Part shown: positions 54,567 through 63,241 of the stretch, one piece after another | Layout of the letters: each line of letters opens with the position of its first letter | Position numbering within the stretch: position 1 is the stretch's first letter | Source: Cupriavidus plantarum | Lineage (GTDB): Bacteria > Pseudomonadota > Gammaproteobacteria > Burkholderiales > Burkholderiaceae | Assembly (NCBI RefSeq): GCF_905397285.1 | Contig: NZ_CAJPUX010000005.1 | Span: 434,001 to 498,000 of the forward strand | DNA length: 64,000 nucleotides | Direction of reading: 5' to 3' | The notes under the pieces: generated by a model | The model's input: the letters and a program-made list of their open reading frames with translations, nothing else | Told to the model about the DNA's origin: nothing | The model's database searches: none | Made by a program: the position numbers and the translations under genes

Positions 54567-55840
54567 CAGAGCGCTCCGTGGCGGGTCGGCAGCTTGTCGT
54601 TCAGGTAGTAGTTGCCGATGGCGTGGTATTTCCATCGCACGGGGTCGTGCAGCGTGTGCGTGCGCGCATTGCGCCAGAAGCGGTCGAGTCCCAGGCCGTC
54701 GAGCGTGGACGCGGTGCCGCCGAGTTCGAACAGGCGCGTGCCGGCGAGCAGCGAGGCGGTGGTCGTGGCGGCGCGTGCTTCGGCGACGGCGATCGATGCC
54801 GCGGCGACGCTTTGCTCGTCGGGCGCCTGCTGGGCGGCATCGACGTATCGACCCGCACGGCGGACCAGCGCTTCGGCGGCGCGCAGGCTGACGCGAGTCT
54901 CGCCGACATGATGGATCGTCAGCGGATCGTCGCTGGCGCGCGAGACGTTGGCGTCGATCCACGGCCTGGCGCGGTCACGGATGAATGGCAGCGTGGCCGC
55001 GAAGGCGCCGCGGCCGATGCCCAGGTCGATGGCGGCGTGCAGGATCTGGGCGAACGAGCCGATGGTGGTGGGTCGTTCAAAGGAGGCCAGGAACGGAATC
55101 ACCCAGTCCTTCTCCACGCGGACGTCCTCGAACGTCACCGAGCCGCTGCCGGTCACGCGCTGGCCGAAGCCGTCCCAGTCATCGACGATGGACACGCCCG
55201 CCGCCTGGCGCGGGACGATGGCGAGGTAGGTGACGGGCTTCGAAGCTTGCTCGGTGCCTTCTTCAGCGACCACCAGCGTCGGGATCCAGTGAGCGAACAC
55301 GGCGCCCGTGCAATAGAACTTCTGGCCCGTGACGCGGAAGCCGTCGCCATCGGGAATCAACCGGGTGCGCCGCTTGAAGTCCTTATGGCCGATCTCGGCG
55401 AGCGCGTTGCCAAGGCGTTCGCCCGCCAGCACGCGTTCGAAGAGCCATTGCTGCTGCACTTCCGTGCCGCCTACGCGCGCGACTTCGAGCGCGTAGTAAT
55501 GGTTCTGCGGAATCTGGCCGATGGAGCCATCCGCGGCGGCGAGGATGGCGATGACTTCGGCGAGCGTCCCGGTGGAAACGCCCGCGCCGCCGAATGCGCG
55601 CGGCACGGTAATGGCGAGCAGGCCGCTTGCGCTCAGCGCATCGAGTTCGGCCCATGGCAGGCGGCGCTCGCGGTCGCGCAGCACGGCGTCCTGTGCGAAC
55701 TGATCGGCGAGCCGGTGCGCCACGGCGAGGGCTTCCGCATCGTCGCGGATGCGGTCCGGTACGCGGGATGGCGCGCCTGCCGGCGCTGGGCGGCTTGCGG
55801 GATCGTCGGCGCGGGGAGCGGGTGTGGAGAGCAGCGTCAT
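54566..55840 (-). CDS. SfnB-like acyl-CoA dehydrogenase-fold flavin monooxygenase (second copy)
   Basis: A 424-residue flavoprotein of the SfnB/DszC group: acyl-CoA dehydrogenase fold but no acyl-CoA role. Landmarks are GQIPQNHYYALEVAR (about 107-121), GQKFYCTGAVFAHWIP (about 170-186) and the C-terminal ARTHTLHDPVRWKYHAIGN, which is typical for the sulfur acquisition group. It should use reduced flavin to oxygenate a sulfur compound. It is closely related to the next gene upstream, so the pair arose by duplication or forms a hetero-complex. A Pro/Ala-rich N-terminus (about 7-25) is added. Confidence 0.93.
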   Translation of the reverse strand: MTLLSTPAPRADDPASRPAPAGAPSRVPDRIRDDAEALAVAHRLADQFAQDAVLRDRERRLPWAELDALSASGLLAITVPRAFGGAGVSTGTLAEVIAILAAADGSIGQIPQNHYYALEVARVGGTEVQQQWLFERVLAGERLGNALAEIGHKDFKRRTRLIPDGDGFRVTGQKFYCTGAVFAHWIPTLVVAEEGTEQASKPVTYLAIVPRQAAGVSIVDDWDGFGQRVTGSGSVTFEDVRVEKDWVIPFLASFERPTTIGSFAQILHAAIDLGIGRGAFAATLPFIRDRARPWIDANVSRASDDPLTIHHVGETRVSLRAAEALVRRAGRYVDAAQQAPDEQSVAAASIAVAEARAATTTASLLAGTRLFELGGTASTLDGLGLDRFWRNARTHTLHDPVRWKYHAIGNYYLNDKLPTRHGAL

Positions 55841-55853
55841 GTCGAATCCCGAT

Positions 55854-57116
55854 TCAGTTCCAGGAGTGTCGTGCCGGCAGCGTGCCGTTCAGGAAATAGT
55901 TGCCGATCAGATGGAGCTTCCATCGCACCGGGTCGTGCAGCGTGTGGGTGCGGGCGTTGCGCCAGTGGCGATCGAGGTTGTGACTGGCGCGCGTCGCGGA
56001 CGAGCCCGCGAGTTCGAACAGTTTTTCGCTTGCCTTCAGGGCGATGTCGGTGGTGAGGACCTTGGCTTCGGCCACTGCCACGGAAGCCTGCGCGCTGAGG
56101 TCGGGGTCGAGTTCGGTGTCTTGCGTCTGCCTGCTGAATGCGGCGAGGCTGTCGAGCGTTTCGGCGGCCTCCCGCAGCACGGCTTGCGCGGCGTGCAGCT
56201 CGACGGACAGGCGGCCGACATCGCCGATCAGATGCGGGTCGTCCGTGGCGCGTTCGACGTTGGCGTCGATCCATGGCCTCGCGTACGTGCGGACGAAGGC
56301 GATGGCATCGTCGAAGGCGGCCTGCGCGATGCCGAGATCGATGGCGGCTTGTATCAGCTGGGATGTCGGTCCATAGAGGCCGGGGCGGTCCGCGAGTTGC
56401 CAGATTGGCAGGACGTCGTCTTCGGACACGGCGACGTGGTCGAGCTCGACCGTGCCGCTCGCGGTCGTGCGTTGGCCGAAGGAACTCCAGTCGTCGATCA
56501 CGGTGAGACCCGCCGCGTCCCGGGGGACCCAGACCTGCACGGGACGGTCGTTGTCGTCGAGCGCGCGGACGGGAACGCGGTGGGCGAACAGCGCGCCGGT
56601 CGAATAGAACCTCGTGCCCGTGAGGCGCAGGCCCTGAGGCGTGCGGCGCAGGCGCGTGCTCGTTTGCAGGATCGTGCTCGCGCCGGACGAGCGGCGTTCG
56701 GGGCCCGCGTTGCCAAGCCTTTGTCCCGCGAGAATCTCGCTGTAGTAGCGCTGTTTTTGTGCTGGCGTGCCGATTTCTCTGAGCACGCCCAGCAGGCCGA
56801 AATGGTTTTGGGGGATCTGTCCCAGCGCCGGGTCGGCGGCGCAGACGATGGCGAAGACTTCCGCCAGCGTGACGTAGGAGACCTCGGCGCCGCCGTATGC
56901 CCGCGGCACGGTGATCGCACCGAGGCCGCTTGCAGACCATTGGTCTAGTTCCTGCCACGGCAGGATCCGCTCGCGATCCCGCGTGGCCGCGGTGTCCTTC
57001 ACCGCGGCGGCAAACGCATGCGCGGCGGCGATGGCTTCGGCGTCGGTGATCAGGCGTTTGGTGGAAGGGACGGGGGAAGGAAATTGCAGCGCGTGCTGGT
57101 CTGACAGGTTCGTCAT
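55854..57116 (-). CDS. SfnB-like flavin monooxygenase (first copy, operon leader)
   Basis: A 420-residue paralogue of the following gene, with the same landmarks: GQIPQNHFGLLGVLRE, GTRFYSTGALFAHRVP and ARTHTLHDPVRWKLHLIGN. Differences in the substrate pocket side (PERRSSGASTILQ in place of EIGHKDFKRRTR) suggest different substrates or a specialised partner role. It is the first gene of the six-gene sulfur operon; the gap to the next gene is 13 bases. Confidence 0.93.
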   Translation of the reverse strand: MTNLSDQHALQFPSPVPSTKRLITDAEAIAAAHAFAAAVKDTAATRDRERILPWQELDQWSASGLGAITVPRAYGGAEVSYVTLAEVFAIVCAADPALGQIPQNHFGLLGVLREIGTPAQKQRYYSEILAGQRLGNAGPERRSSGASTILQTSTRLRRTPQGLRLTGTRFYSTGALFAHRVPVRALDDNDRPVQVWVPRDAAGLTVIDDWSSFGQRTTASGTVELDHVAVSEDDVLPIWQLADRPGLYGPTSQLIQAAIDLGIAQAAFDDAIAFVRTYARPWIDANVERATDDPHLIGDVGRLSVELHAAQAVLREAAETLDSLAAFSRQTQDTELDPDLSAQASVAVAEAKVLTTDIALKASEKLFELAGSSATRASHNLDRHWRNARTHTLHDPVRWKLHLIGNYFLNGTLPARHSWN

Positions 57117-57473
57117 GGATTGCCCGATGGCTGTCGCGTGAGTTGGACAGTCATTTCAGCATGGGGGTGTGGGGCGATACGACGAATATTTCCGAGGATG
57201 CTTGTTGGTGGCGGGGGTATATCGATTTGCGGTTTATGCGTGAGGGTGAGGGGGCGAAGCCCCTCTGGGCCCACGTGAGCCCTCTCCCCCGGCCCCTCTC
57301 CCCGGGGGAGAGGGGGGGGGGGGCTTCGCCCCCCCTTTGGGCCCATGTGAGCCCTCTCCCCCGGCCCCTCTCCCCGGGGGAGAGGGGGGGCTTCGCCCCC
57401 CCCCTTTTGGGCCCATGTGAGCCCTCTCCCCCGACCCCTCTCCCCGAGGGAGAGGGGGGCACCGTTGGCAAGT
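57117..57473. promoter_or_regulatory. Gene-free region upstream of the sulfur operon
   Basis: A 357-bp gap. Bases 57117-57240 hold an AT-richer stretch (AAATATTCGTCG in minus orientation near 57180) likely to include the promoter of the sulfur operon. The rest is filled with three GC-rich palindromic repeats (57252-57458) next to the end of the lyase gene. No coding sequence is seen. Confidence 0.5.
57252..57458. repeat. Three tandem GC-rich palindromic repeats (REP-like)
   Basis: Three near-identical units of about 70 bp with cores at 57277-57316, 57349-57388 and 57419-57458. Each core contains CCCCTCTCCCC followed by GGGGAGAGGGG, able to form a very stable hairpin. A single related copy lies at 2207-2243. 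They sit at the end of the lyase gene on the minus strand and may end transcription or protect messages. Confidence 0.9.
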
Positions 57474-58991
57474 TCAACGCGCCGCGGCGAGCGCCTGCAA
57501 GGCGGCCTTCAGGGCATCGCGGCTCGCCGCGACCGCGGCGCGTTGCGTCGCGATGGCCTCGAGGTCGTGGGTCAGCGAGGACAGTTGGCGCTCCACCTGA
57601 GCCCGCACGCGTGCAGGGGCCGGGCCGCCGGCCGCGGTGCGTGCCGCGACACCCTCGATCGGGTCCAGGCACTTTGCCACCGCCTCGGCGTCGAGATGCA
57701 GGGTCCGACCCGTATGCGCCAGCGCCGCCTTCGCCACCATCGCGCTGTCGATCTCGCACGCGGGCAAGTGCCGGTCCAGCGCCTCGCGAACCACCGCGCC
57801 CACCACGTGATGGGCCTCGCGGAAGGACATGCCCGCGTCGCGCACCAGCATGTCGGCGAGGTCCGTCGCGGAGGAGAAATCGCGTCGAGCGCGGTTGAGC
57901 ATCGTGTCGGCCTGCGGCGCCGCGTGCGCAAGTACCAGCCGCAATACCTCGGCGCATCGCTGGGCCTCCACCATCGCCTCCCAGAACCCCCGCATCGTCT
58001 CGCGGCTGCCGTCGCCCGAGTGCGAGAAGTGGGTGCCCTTGAGGGCGGCAAGCGAGGCCGTCAGCAGCCCGAGCATATGTCCGCCCTTTCCCTTCAGATA
58101 CTCGAGCGCGACCGGGTTCTTCTTCTGGGGCATGATGCTCGACGTGCCCGCCACGCTATCCGGAAAATCGATCAGCCCGAACTCGGGCGTCGCCCATACG
58201 AAGAGGTCCTGCGCGACACGGCCCCATGTCACCGTCGCGATCGTGACGGCCGAGAGAATCTCCCATGCGAAATCGCGGGACGCCACCGCGTCGAGGGCGT
58301 TGTCGACGTAGCCCGAAAACCCGAGCCACGCTGCCGTGGCGGAACGATCGATCGGGAAGGCGGTGCCCGCCAGCGCGCCCGCTCCCAGCGGGCAGGCATC
58401 GAGCGTTTCCAGCGCATGCCGCAGACGCGTCATGTCCCGGCTTATCGCCTGAGCGATGCCGGACAGATAGAAGCCATACGTGATGGGCTGCGCGGCCTGC
58501 AGATGCGTATAGCCGGGCATGACGGTGTCCGCATGCTCCGCTGCCTTGCGCAGCACGATGCCACGCGTATCGGCCAGCGTATCGAGCAGCACCAGCACCG
58601 CATCGCGTGCGCGCAAACGATCCTGCGTGGCGAGGATGTCGTTGCGGCTGCGGGCGACATGGAGGCGGCCGCCCGCGTCGGCGCCGGCCACTTCCATCAG
58701 CCGCGCTTCGTAATTGAAGTAGGCATCTTCGCGCTGCGGATCGAGCGGCACCGCGTCGGCGCCTTCTCTCTCGATACGCAGCAAGGCCCGCGCAAGCGTG
58801 GCCGCGGTGTCGGACGGAATCAGCCCGGTGCCATGCAGCATCAACAGATGGGCGGCGTTGATATCGGTGAGGTAGCCAAACCCCGCCGCGAAGTCGCGCA
58901 GGCGCGGCGCGTAGATATGCGCGCAGACCTCCGTCGCGGTAGGCTGGGTGAGGCGGCGGCTGACTTTCGATTCCATGCTGAGCGCTTTCAT
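57474..58991 (-). CDS. Argininosuccinate-lyase-like enzyme (fumarase/aspartase superfamily)
   Basis: A 505-residue lyase. The superfamily signature SSIMPQKKNP (about 287-296) with its catalytic Ser loop is present, as are RLHVARSRND (about 107-116) and MPGYTHLQAAQPITYG (about 157-172). Family enzymes remove fumarate from a C-N or C-O bond. The Q-x-x-QP-x-T motif replaces the His of standard ArgH, and the gene is away from arginine genes, next to a LysR gene and an opine-oxidase-like set. A catabolic N-succinyl-amine lyase (like the EDDS lyase branch) is therefore more likely than arginine synthesis. Alternative start at 58976. Confidence 0.88.
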   Translation of the reverse strand: MKALSMESKVSRRLTQPTATEVCAHIYAPRLRDFAAGFGYLTDINAAHLLMLHGTGLIPSDTAATLARALLRIEREGADAVPLDPQREDAYFNYEARLMEVAGADAGGRLHVARSRNDILATQDRLRARDAVLVLLDTLADTRGIVLRKAAEHADTVMPGYTHLQAAQPITYGFYLSGIAQAISRDMTRLRHALETLDACPLGAGALAGTAFPIDRSATAAWLGFSGYVDNALDAVASRDFAWEILSAVTIATVTWGRVAQDLFVWATPEFGLIDFPDSVAGTSSIMPQKKNPVALEYLKGKGGHMLGLLTASLAALKGTHFSHSGDGSRETMRGFWEAMVEAQRCAEVLRLVLAHAAPQADTMLNRARRDFSSATDLADMLVRDAGMSFREAHHVVGAVVREALDRHLPACEIDSAMVAKAALAHTGRTLHLDAEAVAKCLDPIEGVAARTAAGGPAPARVRAQVERQLSSLTHDLEAIATQRAAVAASRDALKAALQALAAAR

Positions 58992-59129
58992 ATGGCTTTT
59001 ATGCGGGTTTCCGATCGATGACGCCGAGTATGGAAATCCGGACCCTATACCGTCAAATCAGTTTTTACGGGGTATGCATACGGTTTTGATATACCATCGG
59101 CTAAAACCAAAGACTGCCGCCCCCACAGC
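58992..59129. promoter_or_regulatory. Divergent lyase/LysR control region with dyads
   Basis: The gap contains the palindrome GTATGCATAC (59072-59081) and an interrupted dyad ATACCGT (about 59047-59053) against ACGGGGTAT (about 59067-59075) 13 bases apart. A pair of such LysR-type sites between divergent genes is a good operator candidate for the OccR-like regulator. Confidence 0.55.
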
Positions 59130-60032
59130 ATGAAATTCAAGGAAATCAGCGCCTTCCAGGCCGTGATGCGCTCCGGCTCGATGACCGCCGCCGCGACGGA
59201 GCTCTATACCTCGCAGCCGAACGTCAGCCGGCTGATCGCGCAACTCGAGTACTCCACGGGCCTGACGCTGTTCACGCGCAATGCCGGCAGACTGACGCCC
59301 ACCGAAGAGGGTCTGGCGTTCCTCCGCGAGGTCGAGCGCGCGTTCGTCGGCATCGACGCGCTCAAGGATGCCGCGCGCAATATCCGCCAGTTCGGCAAGG
59401 GCCGGCTGCGGATCGCAACGGTACCGTCGCTGGCGCTCACGGTGCTCCCACGCGTGTTGCAGCGCTTCCACGCCGACTATCCCGATGTGAACGTGGCGAT
59501 GGAAACCGGCAGCACCCAGCTCGTGGCAGAGCGCGTCGGCAGCCGTTATTGCGACCTCGGGCTGGTGTCGTTCCTGCCGCCGACGGTCGTCACGGAAGCG
59601 CAGCCGGTCGCCGAACTCTCGGGCTGCTGCGTGCTGCCCCCCGGCCATCGGCTCGCGGAGCGAGAGGTCCTGACCCCCGCCGATCTGGCCGGCGAATCGT
59701 TCATCTCGATGAGCCACGGCGACGGCCTGCGCGCCGCGATCGACGCCGCGTTCGCGGCCGACGACCGGCGCGTGATGCACTTCGAGACCCCCTACGGCGC
59801 GACGATCTGCAAGATGGTCGGCCTGGGGCTCGGCGTGGCCATCGTCAATCCGCTGGTGGCGCGCATGCATGAGTCGGAGGTCGTGATCCGCCCCTTCCTG
59901 CCCAGTATCCCGTTCGTCAGCTACCTGCTGCTGGCGCGCAACCGGCCCGCCAACGTGCTCGTGGACCGTTTCACCGAACGGATGATCGAGGTCATCGCGG
60001 CGGAAACGGCATCTCTGGAAGGCACCCCATAA
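59130..60032 (+). CDS. LysR-family regulator, OccR/NocR-like
   Basis: A 300-residue LysR regulator. The helix-turn-helix is FQAVMRSGSMTAAATELYTS and PNVSRLIAQLEYSTG (residues 9-43), the wing TRNAGRLTPTEEG. The N-terminus MKFKEISAFQAVM resembles the opine regulators OccR and NocR, which is a judgement from memory. It is divergent from the lyase and 5' of the three-subunit oxidase, so it probably controls both in response to an opine-like compound. The stop codon lies in a hairpin (60021-60050). Confidence 0.93.
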   Translation: MKFKEISAFQAVMRSGSMTAAATELYTSQPNVSRLIAQLEYSTGLTLFTRNAGRLTPTEEGLAFLREVERAFVGIDALKDAARNIRQFGKGRLRIATVPSLALTVLPRVLQRFHADYPDVNVAMETGSTQLVAERVGSRYCDLGLVSFLPPTVVTEAQPVAELSGCCVLPPGHRLAEREVLTPADLAGESFISMSHGDGLRAAIDAAFAADDRRVMHFETPYGATICKMVGLGLGVAIVNPLVARMHESEVVIRPFLPSIPFVSYLLLARNRPANVLVDRFTERMIEVIAAETASLEGTP

Positions 60033-60050
60033 GGTTTTCGTATGGGTGCC
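60021..60050. other. Inverted repeat spanning the LysR stop codon
   Basis: GGCACCCCATA (60021-60031) and TATGGGTGCC (60041-60050) form a 10-bp stem with one unpaired base and a 9-nt loop. It includes the TAA stop. It could be a terminator of the LysR gene or an operator of the downstream oxidase; there is no T-tract. Confidence 0.55.
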
Positions 60051-60196
60051 TGACCGATCCGTATTTGCGCGTATAGCCCGCGCTCCGCATACTCGTTCGA
60101 AATGGACAGCCCCGTGCTGTCACGATTCTTGCGAGTACCGAACATGATTCCAGGCAGGGCCCAAGGCCCGCAATGTCCCCACGGGAGGCCCCGCCG

Positions 60197-61339
60197 ATGA
60201 CCGCGGCCTCTTCACACCGTTATCCGCTGTTCGACGTCGCCGTGATCGGCGGCGGCCTGGTCGGCTCGGCCGTGGCCTACGGCCTGCGCAAGAGCGTCGG
60301 CACCGTCGCCGTGCTCGACGAAGGCGATATCGCGCTGCGCGCGTCGCGCGGCAACTTCGGCCTTGTCTGGCTCCAGAGCAAGGGCTACGGCATGGGCGAC
60401 TACAGCCGCTGGACGCTGAACTCCACGCGCCTGTGGCCCAGGCTGGCGGCCGACATCCTCAAGGAAACCGGCATCGACGTTGCGCTCGAACAGAAAGGCG
60501 GCCTCACACCGCTGATGGGCGACTACGAAGTCGAGGCCCGCCTCGCATGGGTCAACAAGCTGATGTCGCAGCCCGGCGTGGAACCGTACGAGTGGAAGCT
60601 GCTCGACCACCATCAGGCCGCGTCGCTGGTGCCGGGCCTCGGCCCGGACGTGACGGGCGCCATCTGGACTCCCCACGACGGCATCGTCAACCCGCTCAAG
60701 CTGCTGCGCGCGTTCCATACCGCGTTCAGCACGAGCGGCGTCGAGTATTTGCCCAATCACGGCGTGACGCAGATCGTGCAGCAAGGCAGCGGCGACTTCG
60801 TGCTGACCACCCCGAATGGCGAGGTGCGGGCGCGCAAGATCGTGCTGGCCGGCGGCCTGCGTAACGGCGACCTCGGCCGCATGGTCGGCATCGACCTGCC
60901 GATGGCGCCGCAGCGCGGCCAGATTCTCGTGCTCGAACGCACGCGCCGCCTGCTCGATACGCCGATGGTCACGCTGCGCCAGAACGACGAAGGTAGCTGG
61001 CTCGTCGGCGACTCGCAGGAAGACGCGGGTTACGCGGATCAGGTCACGACGCTGCCCGTGCTGGCGACGCTGGCCGACCGCGCGGTGCGCACGCTGCCCG
61101 CGCTGCGCGACGTGCGCACGGTACGCGCATGGTCCGCGCTGCGTGTGCGGGCGAAAGACGGTTTTCCGGTCTACGAACAGTCGGCGACGCATCCCGGCGC
61201 GTTCATCGTCACCTGCCATAGCGGTGTGACGCTGGCCGCGACCCATGCGATGCACCTTGCGCCGATGATCGCCGCGGGCGCGCTGCCGCCCGAGCTGTCC
61301 ATCTTTTCGACCCGGAGATTCCATGTTCAAACGCATTGA
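60197..61339 (+). CDS. FAD-dependent amine oxidoreductase (DadA/HcnC/OoxB-like subunit)
   Basis: A 380-residue DAO-fold flavoprotein. The dinucleotide-binding motif VIGGGLVGSAVAYGL (about 14-28) opens the protein; the FAD/substrate side shows RASRGNFGLVWLQSKG. RAWSALRVRAKDGFPVYE and CHSGVTLAATHAMHLAP are the C-terminal family parts. It should oxidise a C-N bond of a D-amino acid, hydroxyproline or opine-like compound. The ATG at 60197 is preceded by GGGAGG eight bases earlier, which decides against the ATG at 60173. Its end overlaps the ferredoxin-like gene by 17 bases. Confidence 0.92.
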   Translation: MTAASSHRYPLFDVAVIGGGLVGSAVAYGLRKSVGTVAVLDEGDIALRASRGNFGLVWLQSKGYGMGDYSRWTLNSTRLWPRLAADILKETGIDVALEQKGGLTPLMGDYEVEARLAWVNKLMSQPGVEPYEWKLLDHHQAASLVPGLGPDVTGAIWTPHDGIVNPLKLLRAFHTAFSTSGVEYLPNHGVTQIVQQGSGDFVLTTPNGEVRARKIVLAGGLRNGDLGRMVGIDLPMAPQRGQILVLERTRRLLDTPMVTLRQNDEGSWLVGDSQEDAGYADQVTTLPVLATLADRAVRTLPALRDVRTVRAWSALRVRAKDGFPVYEQSATHPGAFIVTCHSGVTLAATHAMHLAPMIAAGALPPELSIFSTRRFHVQTH

Positions 61340-61631
61340 CGCGGCCGTGATGCAAGACACGGCTCGCAAGGTACGGGTCACGGTGGATGGCGCCGTGCTC
61401 GAATGCCGTGAAGGCGACAGCGTCGCTTCGGCCCTGTTCGCGGCCAACGTGCTGGCCTGTCGCGATACCGCCGTATCCGGCGCTGCGCGCGGCCCGTATT
61501 GCATGATGGGCGTGTGCTACGACTGCCTCGTGCGTATCGATGGCCGGCCCAACCAGCAGGCCTGCATGGCGCGCGTGCGCGATGGCATGACGGTGGAGCG
61601 CCAGCTGGGCGCGCGCGAGGTGGCCGTATGA
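61323..61631 (+). CDS. [2Fe-2S]-binding small subunit (HcnA/OoxA-small-like)
   Basis: A 102-residue protein with an N-terminal half like plant-type ferredoxins. Cys60, Cys65, Cys68 and Cys81 (CMMGVCYDC...ACM) give a Cx4Cx2Cx12C pattern, which binds a [2Fe-2S] cluster. It is the gamma-like subunit that wires the two flavoprotein subunits. It overlaps both neighbours (17 bases upstream; ATGA four bases downstream), which shows tight coupling. Confidence 0.9.
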   Translation: MFKRIDAAVMQDTARKVRVTVDGAVLECREGDSVASALFAANVLACRDTAVSGAARGPYCMMGVCYDCLVRIDGRPNQQACMARVRDGMTVERQLGAREVAV

Positions 61632-63100
61632 GCGCCGCCATCATGACGTGCGACCTGCTCGTGGTTGGCGCGGGGCCTGCCGGTCTCGCCGCCGCGACGC
61701 AGGCGGCCGAGCTCGGTCTTTCGACGGTGCTGATCGACGAGCAGCCCGCTCCGGGCGGACAGATCTATCGCGCGATCGGCACTACGCCCGTGCAGAACCG
61801 GGACATCCTCGGCGCGGACTACTGGCACGGCCTGAACCTGCTGAAGCCGTTCGAGACGAGCGGCGCGCGGCATCTGGCGTCGGCCACGGTATGGTCGATC
61901 AACGCGCGCGCGGGGGAAGCCAACGACGCGCCGGCTGGCTACGAGGTGGCCTACTCCGTCGCGCGTCCGGGCGAAGATCCGCAAGCCGCGCTGCTGCACT
62001 GCCGTCATATCATCCTGGCCACCGGCGCGCAGGAGCGTCCGTTCCCGATACCGGGATGGACGCTTCCCGGCGTCATCACGGCCGGCGCCGCTCAGATCCT
62101 GCTGAAGACCTCGGGCGTCGTGCCGGAAGGACGCACCGTGCTGGCGGGGGGCGGGCCACTGTTGTACCTGCTCGCGTATCAGTACCTCAACGCGGGCGTG
62201 AAGCTCGACGCGATTCTTGAGACCACCGCGAGCGGCCAGTGGCGCGAGGCCCTGCCGCACGCATGGGGCTTCCTGCGGTCGCCGTATCTGGGCAAGGGCC
62301 TCAAGCTACTGCGCGCGGTGCGCAAGGCCGTGCCGATCGTCAGCGGTGTGACCGCGCTCGAAGCGGTGGCTGGCGTCAATGGCCAGGTCGCGCAGCTGCG
62401 ATACGAAGCCGATGGCGAGCGTCACACGATCGCGGTCGACCAGTTGCTGCTGCACCAGGGCGTGGTCCCCAACACCAACCTGTCGCGCGCGATCGGCGCC
62501 GAACACGTGTGGAACGAGCGGCAGGACTGCTGGGAGCCGCAGGTCGATGCATGGGGCGCGACCTCCGTGCCGAACGTGACGATCGCGGGCGACGGCGCCG
62601 GCATCGCGGGCGCGATGGCGGCCGAACACCGGGGCCGCGTGGCCGCGGTGCACGCCGCCGTGGCACTCGGCCGCATCGACACGGCCGCGCGCGATGCCAG
62701 GGCCGCCGCGCATCTGGAAGCGCTGAAGCGCGCGACACGCGGCCGCGAGTTTTTCGAGGTGCTGTACCGCCCATTGCCCCAGTTCCGCCGTCCGGTGGGC
62801 GACACCATCGTCTGCCGCTGCGAGGAAGCTACGGCCGAGCAGGTACGCCATGCCGCGCGTATCGGCTGCCAGGGACCGAACCAGCTGAAGGCGTTCCTGC
62901 GCTGCGGCATGGGGCCGTGCCAGGGCCGCTTCTGCGGGCTCACCGTGACCGAACTCATCGCCGACGAGCAACAGCGCCATCCGCGCGACGTCGGCTACTA
63001 CCGGCTGCGGTTTCCCACGAAGCCGGTCACGCTCGGCGAACTCGCGACGCTGCCACAGACGCAGGCATCGCGCGAGGCGGTCGTGCGGTTCAAGAAATAA
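61628..63100 (+). CDS. FAD-dependent oxidoreductase with BFD-type [2Fe-2S] domain (HcnB/OoxA-like subunit)
   Basis: A 490-residue flavoprotein with two dinucleotide folds: VVGAGPAGLAAATQAAELG (about 11-29) and a second glycine motif VLAGGGPLLYLLAYQ (about 166-180). The C-terminal part (about 395-450) carries a BFD-like ferredoxin domain with CRCEEAT and CGMGPCQGRFCG. It is the alpha subunit of the three-part oxidase. Electrons go to a quinone or another carrier, not clearly to O2. The start overlaps the [2Fe-2S] gene (ATGA). Confidence 0.93.
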   Translation: MSAAIMTCDLLVVGAGPAGLAAATQAAELGLSTVLIDEQPAPGGQIYRAIGTTPVQNRDILGADYWHGLNLLKPFETSGARHLASATVWSINARAGEANDAPAGYEVAYSVARPGEDPQAALLHCRHIILATGAQERPFPIPGWTLPGVITAGAAQILLKTSGVVPEGRTVLAGGGPLLYLLAYQYLNAGVKLDAILETTASGQWREALPHAWGFLRSPYLGKGLKLLRAVRKAVPIVSGVTALEAVAGVNGQVAQLRYEADGERHTIAVDQLLLHQGVVPNTNLSRAIGAEHVWNERQDCWEPQVDAWGATSVPNVTIAGDGAGIAGAMAAEHRGRVAAVHAAVALGRIDTAARDARAAAHLEALKRATRGREFFEVLYRPLPQFRRPVGDTIVCRCEEATAEQVRHAARIGCQGPNQLKAFLRCGMGPCQGRFCGLTVTELIADEQQRHPRDVGYYRLRFPTKPVTLGELATLPQTQASREAVVRFKK

Positions 63101-63105
63101 CAGGC

Positions 63106-63141
63106 AGCACCGAAAGCAGCACCGAAAGCAGCATCGAAGCA
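63106..63141. repeat. Short 12-bp tandem repeat after the oxidase genes
   Basis: Two exact and one imperfect copy of AGCACCGAAAGC begin five bases after the stop codon. This is the fourth junction with a 12-bp array in the window. Confidence 0.8.
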
Positions 63142-63153
63142 ACGACATAACGA

Positions 63154-63176
63154 GCGGGCCCGGTACGCCGGCCCGC
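63154..63176. terminator. Stem-loop between oxidase and Bug genes
   Basis: GCGGGCC (63154-63160) pairs with GGCCCGC (63170-63176) with a nine-base loop. No T-tract follows, so attenuation or stabilisation is as likely as termination. Confidence 0.4.
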
Positions 63177-63241
63177 CGAGCCATACCAGCATAGCGACGA
63201 CATCCTGAGAGCACCCTTAACCTAATTTTCGAGAAATCATC

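Noticed and set aside
57252-57458. Possible CRISPR array
   Set aside because: Units are directly joined, self-complementary over most of their length and without unique spacers; no cas gene is near. A palindromic repeat family fits better.
57474-58991. Housekeeping argH
   Set aside because: Diverged active-site motifs, no arginine genes nearby, and linkage to a LysR and amine oxidase genes favour a catabolic paralogue.
63106-63150. Continuation of the oxidase protein as a Ser/Thr/Glu repeat tail
   Set aside because: The gene's stop codon TAA is clear at 63098-63100; the repeat is readable only in another frame.
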